From Cytophagales bacterium (GTDB lineage Bacteria; Bacteroidota; Bacteroidia; Cytophagales; UBA9547), in assembly GCA_003476475.1 (NCBI GenBank), contig DMUD01000010.1, positions 1 through 8,937 of the forward strand: 8,937 nucleotides of DNA. The letters are read 5' to 3'. Positions 7,118 to 8,937 of the stretch are shown piece after piece. Each line of letters opens with the position of its first letter. Position 1 is the stretch's first letter. The notes beneath the pieces were generated by a model. That model made no database searches. It was not told where the DNA came from and saw only the letters and a list, made by a program, of their open reading frames with translations. A program made the translations under genes and the position numbers.

Positions 7118-7148
7118 TTTATATATTTTAAAATTGAAAATATATAAA
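7118..7148 (-). terminator. All-A/T hairpin spanning the MBOAT stop codon
   Basis: Positions 7118-7129 and 7137-7148 are perfectly complementary over 12 bp with a 7-base loop, all A/T in the stem. The MBOAT stop codon (7130-7128) falls inside it. It could help end or stabilise the minus-strand transcript. However, a pure A/U stem is a weak terminator and long A/T palindromes occur by chance in such DNA. Confidence 0.25.
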
Positions 7149-8543
7149 AGGTGCTTCTTTCAAAGGCCAAAGAAAGAAAAAAATCATGCCAAGAATGAAA
7201 AATGACATTATCTGGGCTTTTTTTGACATTCTATTTATATAGTTCTCAAAACCATTCACTTTGTAGGAAATGAAGTGTAAAATCATAAATCCAAAAAGAA
7301 ACAATAATGTACTGAAGAAATTCAATCTGCCAAGTCCCATGTTTTGAATCTGAAAATTGAAGTCGAACAATACAAATTTTTTCATGGCGATTAACATTTT
7401 GTCAAAATCAGTTATTCGGAATGAAATCCAAGATATCCACACAAAATATTGAAAAATAAACCAAGCAATAACCCAAAGAAAAGGGTTGGTTAATTTTTGA
7501 AATTTTTTGTCTAAAGATAAAATTCTGTAAACCACTAAAATAAAACCATGTAAACCGCCCCATACCACGAAATTCCAACTAGCTCCGTGCCATAGTCCAC
7601 CCAATAGCATAGTAAGCATTAAGTTTCGATATGTTTTAAGTGCGCTACCTCTATTTCCACCCAATGGAATATATAAATAGTCTTTCAGCCAAGAGGATAA
7701 ACTAATATGCCATTTGGTCCAAAAATCTGATGGGGAGATTGCAAAATATGGACGGTTGAAGTTGATTGGGAAGTGAAAACCAAGAAAACCAGCCAATGCA
7801 ATGGCCATGTCAGAATAACCAGAAAAGTCACAATATATTTGGACAGTAAAGCACAAAACTGCCACCCAAATAACAATGCTTGGGTAGTTTTCAGGAGAAT
7901 TAAGAACAAAATCGGCGAAAGTTGTAAGGTTGTCGGCTATGATAATTTTTTTAAAAAGACCTTTAATAAAAAGGAGTAAATATTTTGAATCATAGTTCAA
8001 ATCTTTTTTTTCTTTTAACTGAGAAATGAAATCATTGGGGCGAAGAATCGGACCTGCAACTAGTCTGGGAAAGAAGGCCAGAAATAACGCAAAATCTATG
8101 AGATTCGAAGCAGGTTTAGTGTCCCCTTTGTAAATGTCAACATTATAGCTAATGACCTCAAAAGTGTAAAAAGAGATGCCGATAGGTAAAAGTACATTTA
8201 ACGAAGTCCAGGAGGGTTGATGACCGAAAAAGCGAAGAATAAAAAATAAGTTATCTTCTAAAAAGTGGTAATATTTGAAAAAAGCTAGAAGAGAAAGATT
8301 AGTTAAAATTGTTAAAATTAACCATTTCTTTTTTGTGCTAGAGTTAGCAATCAATTTGCCAGTAAAGAAGTTGAAAATGGTCGTGCCAAGCAATAAAAAA
8401 ATGAAGGCAGGATTCCAAAACATGTAGAAACCATAGCTGAATAAAAGCAACCAAGTTTTTTTACTAGTATTGGCTTTGGCGGCTAGCATTACCAAAACCA
8501 GCAATAGGAAGAAGTAGAGAAATTCTATGGTCTGGAATAGCAT
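7128..8543 (-). CDS. MBOAT family membrane O-acyltransferase (AlgI-like)
   Basis: This 471-residue polytopic membrane protein has the size and signatures of AlgI/DltB-type MBOAT enzymes, which pass an acyl group, usually acetyl, across the membrane for attachment to an extracellular glycan. Hydrophobic segments are visible near 4-22, 31-60, 74-90, 115-133, 148-165, 222-256, 304-345, 355-375, 405-427 and 445-460. Diagnostic motifs are AGPILRP (163-169), QIYCDFSGYSDMA (235-247), the block NRPYFAISPSDFWTKWHISL (263-282) and GGLWHGASWNF (315-325). His319 matches the position of the catalytic His of AlgI, and His279 is the second conserved His. The N-terminus MLFQTIEFLYFF is typical of the family and supports ATG 8543. 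The start lies inside the end of the upstream SGNH-like gene (19-base overlap), indicating coupled expression. The protein looks intact. The acyl group and the polysaccharide substrate are inferred from family, not seen. Confidence 0.95.
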   Translation of the reverse strand: MLFQTIEFLYFFLLLVLVMLAAKANTSKKTWLLLFSYGFYMFWNPAFIFLLLGTTIFNFFTGKLIANSSTKKKWLILTILTNLSLLAFFKYYHFLEDNLFFILRFFGHQPSWTSLNVLLPIGISFYTFEVISYNVDIYKGDTKPASNLIDFALFLAFFPRLVAGPILRPNDFISQLKEKKDLNYDSKYLLLFIKGLFKKIIIADNLTTFADFVLNSPENYPSIVIWVAVLCFTVQIYCDFSGYSDMAIALAGFLGFHFPINFNRPYFAISPSDFWTKWHISLSSWLKDYLYIPLGGNRGSALKTYRNLMLTMLLGGLWHGASWNFVVWGGLHGFILVVYRILSLDKKFQKLTNPFLWVIAWFIFQYFVWISWISFRITDFDKMLIAMKKFVLFDFNFQIQNMGLGRLNFFSTLLFLFGFMILHFISYKVNGFENYINRMSKKAQIMSFFILGMIFFFLWPLKEAPFIYFQF

Positions 8544-8937
8544 TCGTTTAGTTTTTTGGCCAATTCAGAGGTTATTTGAATAGCACCATTTTCACTTGGG
8601 TGAAGATGGTCTACAAATTGGTCTTTTGTAAGCAAATGTGAAAAGTTGACAAAACGAACGTTGGCTATTTTTGAGTGATTGCAAAAAGAATCAATAGAGG
8701 CATGATATCCTGTTTTGAAGTTGATTAATTCAGGATTTAATGGAGTAAAAACCACTATGTAACGCGTATTTTTTTCTTTTAGGTAAGCAGCTGTTCTTTT
8801 AATAATTTCTATTTTAATTGAATCTATTTTCAAGTTATACAGAGCCTTAGTTGGATTATTTTGCTTTATAAGTGCCTGAAGTTGTTGGTCATTTAATCGA
8901 GTGGTATAGTTGCGGGGATAATACAATTCAGTAGTTA
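8525..8937 (-). CDS. C-terminal part of an SGNH-hydrolase-like protein paired with the MBOAT (5' end outside window)
   Basis: The frame is open from the right edge to TAG at 8527-8525, giving about 137 residues of C-terminus. A TTG at 8926 is probably internal because the frame continues upstream through it. The last third contains FVDHLHPSENGAIQIT: the D-x-x-H pair (Asp codon 8611-8609, His codon 8602-8600) followed by P-x-x-x-G is the block V signature of SGNH/GDSL hydrolases. It is preceded by a strand-like RYIVVFTPLNPE, as expected for the fold. The block I Ser and the N-terminal anchor or signal sequence would lie outside the window. In alginate (AlgJ/AlgX), peptidoglycan (PatB) and D-alanylation (DltD) systems, an SGNH-type partner takes the acyl group from the MBOAT enzyme and transfers it to the glycan. 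The 19-base overlap with the MBOAT start supports that role here. AlgX/AlgJ-like versus another SGNH subgroup cannot be decided. Confidence 0.8.
   Translation of the reverse strand, partial: TTELYYPRNYTTRLNDQQLQALIKQNNPTKALYNLKIDSIKIEIIKRTAAYLKEKNTRYIVVFTPLNPELINFKTGYHASIDSFCNHSKIANVRFVNFSHLLTKDQFVDHLHPSENGAIQITSELAKKLNECYSRP

Noticed and set aside
7773..7979. 68-codon plus-strand open frame inside the MBOAT gene
   Set aside because: It is antisense to the conserved CDFSGYSD region of the MBOAT enzyme; the product is basic and without motif.
1..8937. CRISPR arrays, tRNA or rRNA genes, insertion sequences, riboswitches and promoters
   Set aside because: No regularly spaced repeats, cloverleaf-like sequence, transposase, terminal inverted repeats or convincing promoter pair were seen. 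Nearly all the sequence is accounted for by protein-coding genes on one strand or the other.

Overview
The window looks like part of a surface-polysaccharide locus (exopolysaccharide, capsule or O-antigen type) from an AT-rich bacterium. A Bacteroidota host is the best guess. The DNA is AT-rich, the genes have no convincing Shine-Dalgarno sequences, two genes appear to start at TTG, and the gene content resembles glycan loci of that phylum. No marker gene in the window settles the taxonomy.

Plus strand, positions 1-6831: a tightly packed run of glycosyltransferase genes, all in one direction. In order these are the 3' end of a probable glycosyltransferase (3-266), a GT4-type enzyme (278-1390), a divergent GT-B-like protein without the usual GT4 catalytic signatures (1387-2517), a GT2 enzyme (2518-3402), a 717-residue protein made of two GT4 units in tandem (3421-5574), and another GT4-type enzyme (5578-6831). 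The gaps are 11, -4, 0, 18 and 3 bp, so this reads as one operon that began before the window. The operon probably ends at a small perfect hairpin at 6843-6866. I see no promoter.

Minus strand, positions 8937-6846: a second module converges on the first. Read in its own direction it holds the end of an SGNH-hydrolase-like protein (8937-8525, cut by the window edge), an overlapping MBOAT O-acyltransferase of the AlgI type (8543-7128), and then a decayed C-terminal remnant of a polyprenyl-phosphate glycosyltransferase (7076-6846). The MBOAT plus SGNH pair is the usual arrangement for acylating, commonly acetylating, an extracytoplasmic polysaccharide.

Taken together, the plus-strand enzymes would add sugars to a lipid-linked oligosaccharide at the cytoplasmic face of the membrane, and the minus-strand pair would decorate the exported product with acyl groups. 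This joint role is inferred from gene content and proximity. No flippase, polymerase or chain-length regulator lies in the window.

The most unusual items are the tandem GT4-GT4 protein, the GT-B-like protein lacking its catalytic signature, and the truncated glycosyltransferase remnant at the convergent junction. I found no RNA genes, CRISPR arrays, insertion sequences or wholly unknown system. The content is a recognisable glycan-assembly locus with some odd details.
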